A stretch of DNA of 64,000 bases from Myoxocephalus aenaeus (Eukaryota > Chordata > Actinopteri > Perciformes > Cottidae), in contig JBAMJR010000140.1 in NCBI GenBank assembly GCA_038501785.1, positions 509,001 to 573,000 on the forward strand, read 5' to 3'. Below are positions 62,505-64,000 of this stretch, in pieces; the stretch's first letter is position 1; every line of letters begins with the position of its first letter. The notes beneath the pieces were generated by a model. The model was not told the DNA's origin and made no database searches. It worked only from the letters and a program-made list of their open reading frames with translations. Both the position numbers and the translations under genes were made by a program.

Positions 62505-63467
62505 AGGGCTGCAACAACGAATCGATTAGCAAAAGTGTTGGCAATGAATTTCATTATCGATTCGTTGTGTCGCGCGATTATTACGCCAGTCAATAAGTCG
62601 CGGAGAAAGAAAAAAAAAAAAAAGAGCGGAGCAGAGCAACTGGCCGGCAGCGTTTCTGAGATTGGAGTGAGACACTGAGAAAAATAGAACATCTTGCATG
62701 TGACGTGGCGAGTCTTGGCCAATCAGCGTTAAGATGTCGACAGCGTCTTCATTTGCCTCAAACTTGTTTTTATTGGAAGCTAGTCAGCTTGCTATCACGT
62801 TAGCTAACGTGTTTGGGTTGTGTATTGTCGTTAAAGTTACTTTATGTTCCGTTACAGTTCAGTCTTGCTTGTAAAATGAAACATGCCGTAACCCCCCGGT
62901 CTGGTACACCGGCACACCGGCGGATCTGGCTGCAGGTTGTTTTTTTACTCAAAGTAGAATGAATCAAATCACGTAGTTGGGCTTAGCCAACAACGTGATG
63001 TCGTGGTCGTAAGAGACCCAGAATGAAATAGTTTAAGGAAGAGGACGCTCTATGCAGCGCAGCTTGATGCAGAGCTGAGATGAAGAGGTCAAAACAGACG
63101 TGAGAGGAGCAGTACAGCTTCCCTCTGTCCAGTGTTTCATACATATTGATAAAGCAGGTCATGCTAAATGCAGCCTCTGCTCCAAGGAGATCATTACAGT
63201 AAAAGGGGCTCACATTTGGCAAATGTAAAGCATACATGTTTTTAGTGTTAGTCCATTTTTATTTAATTTTTTTTATTAACAGCTCAGGAATGTTCAAGGA
63301 GCAACCTGTTTGTGCTTTCTGAAGATGTTTTGCACTGTGAATTTGCACTGTCAGTTCTGTTTTTGAATAAAGGGTTGGAAATTAATGCTTTTTTGATGTT
63401 TTTATCCGATTAATCGAAAAAATAATCAACCGATTAATCGATTATTAAAATAATCGTTAGTTGCAAT
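62505..63467 (+). mobile_element. Inner hAT-type element nested in the outer one
   Basis: Left end TAGGGCTGCAACAACGAATC+GATTA; the right end contains repeated CGATTAATCG words and TAATCGTTAGTTGCA, the reverse complement of the expected TGCAACTAACGATTA end. The terminal GCCCTA of the right end has decayed, so no target-site duplication can be scored. It carries a plus-strand BED zinc-finger remnant and a late AATAAA (about 63366). It is internally deleted. Confidence 0.8.
63133..63228 (+). pseudogene. hAT transposase N-terminal fragment with BED-type zinc finger half
   Basis: The plus-strand frame reads SSVFIHIDKAGHAKCSLCSK followed by EIITVKGAHIWQM and a stop. The DKxGxAKCxLCxKEI...RGAH pattern is the start of a BED zinc finger (first two Cys ligands, codons at 63169 and 63178) as in ZBED-like hAT transposases. 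The His/Cys ligands that complete the finger and the catalytic domain are missing. It sits inside the inner element. It is non-functional. Confidence 0.8.
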
Positions 63468-64000
63468 TCGTGCAATTTGTTAAATTGCCTTGAAATAAAT
63501 GCTTTGCTACCTGTTAAAGGCCAAATCCTTTCATGTAATGATTTTTACATGCCATTTATATTAGTTCACACAAACACTCCATCCATCTGGTCCTGGCCCG
63601 GCCCCTCTGTCAAATTTTAGAACCCATTGTGACCCGCGAGTCAAAAAGTTTGCCCACCCCTGATTTAGGAGCTGCCATTGTTGTTTAAAACAAAAACAGT
63701 TACCTCTCAAAGTCAACTCTCAGACACCAAAGCAACGCCATAGGTGCCAGTAGCTCTTTACTGGCTGGTCAGTGCTCTGGTTTACCGGTCTCAAACGCAT
63801 CACTTGAAGCCCGACAAGATGGATTTTTGTGTCAACTCGTTACCTCACGAGAATCCAGCTGCCAGTACAAGGTAATCAGCTTGTTGTATGGCATACAGTT
63901 AACCAACCAAAGCAATGCAGCGCAATGTATAATGCAATCATCCGTCTTTGATGTTAAATGCTTATCTGCTTGCAAGAGCGCTGGACAAATTATAAAGAGA

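Larger units (their letters stand above)
62416..63662. mobile_element. Outer hAT-type element hosting a second insertion
   Basis: Left end CAGACATGGGCAAAG followed by TACGGCCCCCGGGCCGTATA; the right end reverse-complemented is CAGGGGTGGGCAAACTTTTT, so the ends pair as imperfect hAT terminal inverted repeats. Flanking octamers are CTTTAGGA (62408-62415) and ATTTAGGA (63663-63670), 7 of 8 identical. GGCCC-rich blocks near both ends are typical of a widespread teleost hAT family. The interior is taken up by another hAT-like element. Confidence 0.87.

Overview
This is vertebrate, almost certainly teleost fish, genomic DNA. It is AT-leaning and very rich in (CA)n/(TG)n arrays. It carries degraded hAT, Harbinger-like and TTAA-type DNA transposons, an L2/Rex-like LINE tail and tRNA-derived SINE copies of kinds typical of ray-finned fish. 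The only protein-coding gene I recognise has small exons with consensus splice sites. The species cannot be named from what I see.

The coding content is four consecutive exons on the minus strand between 22826 and 20108. They encode part of the cytoplasmic N-terminus of an ERG-type (Kv11, KCNH) voltage-gated potassium channel, most like KCNH2: the end of the PAS domain, the variable proline/serine-rich linker, and the conserved segment just before the first transmembrane helix. All splice phases agree (1, 2, 1, 0) and no exon has an internal stop. The earlier exons (N-terminal cap and first part of the PAS domain) and all the transmembrane, pore and cyclic-nucleotide-binding-homology exons were not found. 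They probably lie to the right of 64000 and to the left of base 1. On that reading the window is a gene fragment with an intron of more than 20 kb on its 3' side and more than 41 kb of intron and/or upstream sequence on its 5' side.

By region: 1-20.1 kb is inferred intron. It holds an intact-ended hAT relic with perfect target-site duplications (461-1940), a SINE (about 7.2-7.4 kb), a terminal-repeat MITE (8220-8580), half of a Harbinger-like MITE (about 9.37-9.65 kb), a purine block followed by a pyrimidine block (10.2-10.7 kb) and a palindromic TTAA-type MITE (11.27-11.86 kb). The exon cluster is at 20.1-22.8 kb, and a 450-bp MITE fills almost half of one of its introns. From 22.8 to 64 kb I see no confident exon. 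There are simple repeats, inverted repeats (including a perfect 40-bp one near 48.4 kb), LINE and SINE fragments, a second copy of the intronic MITE (51.47 kb), a Harbinger MITE inserted into the target-site duplication of an older hAT MITE (40.8-41.7 kb), and a hAT element nested in another hAT element (62.4-63.7 kb).

I found no RNA gene, CRISPR array or new multi-gene system. The points most worth a second look are the nested transposon chronologies, the exon structure of the channel linker, and several strong DNA-structure-forming sites.
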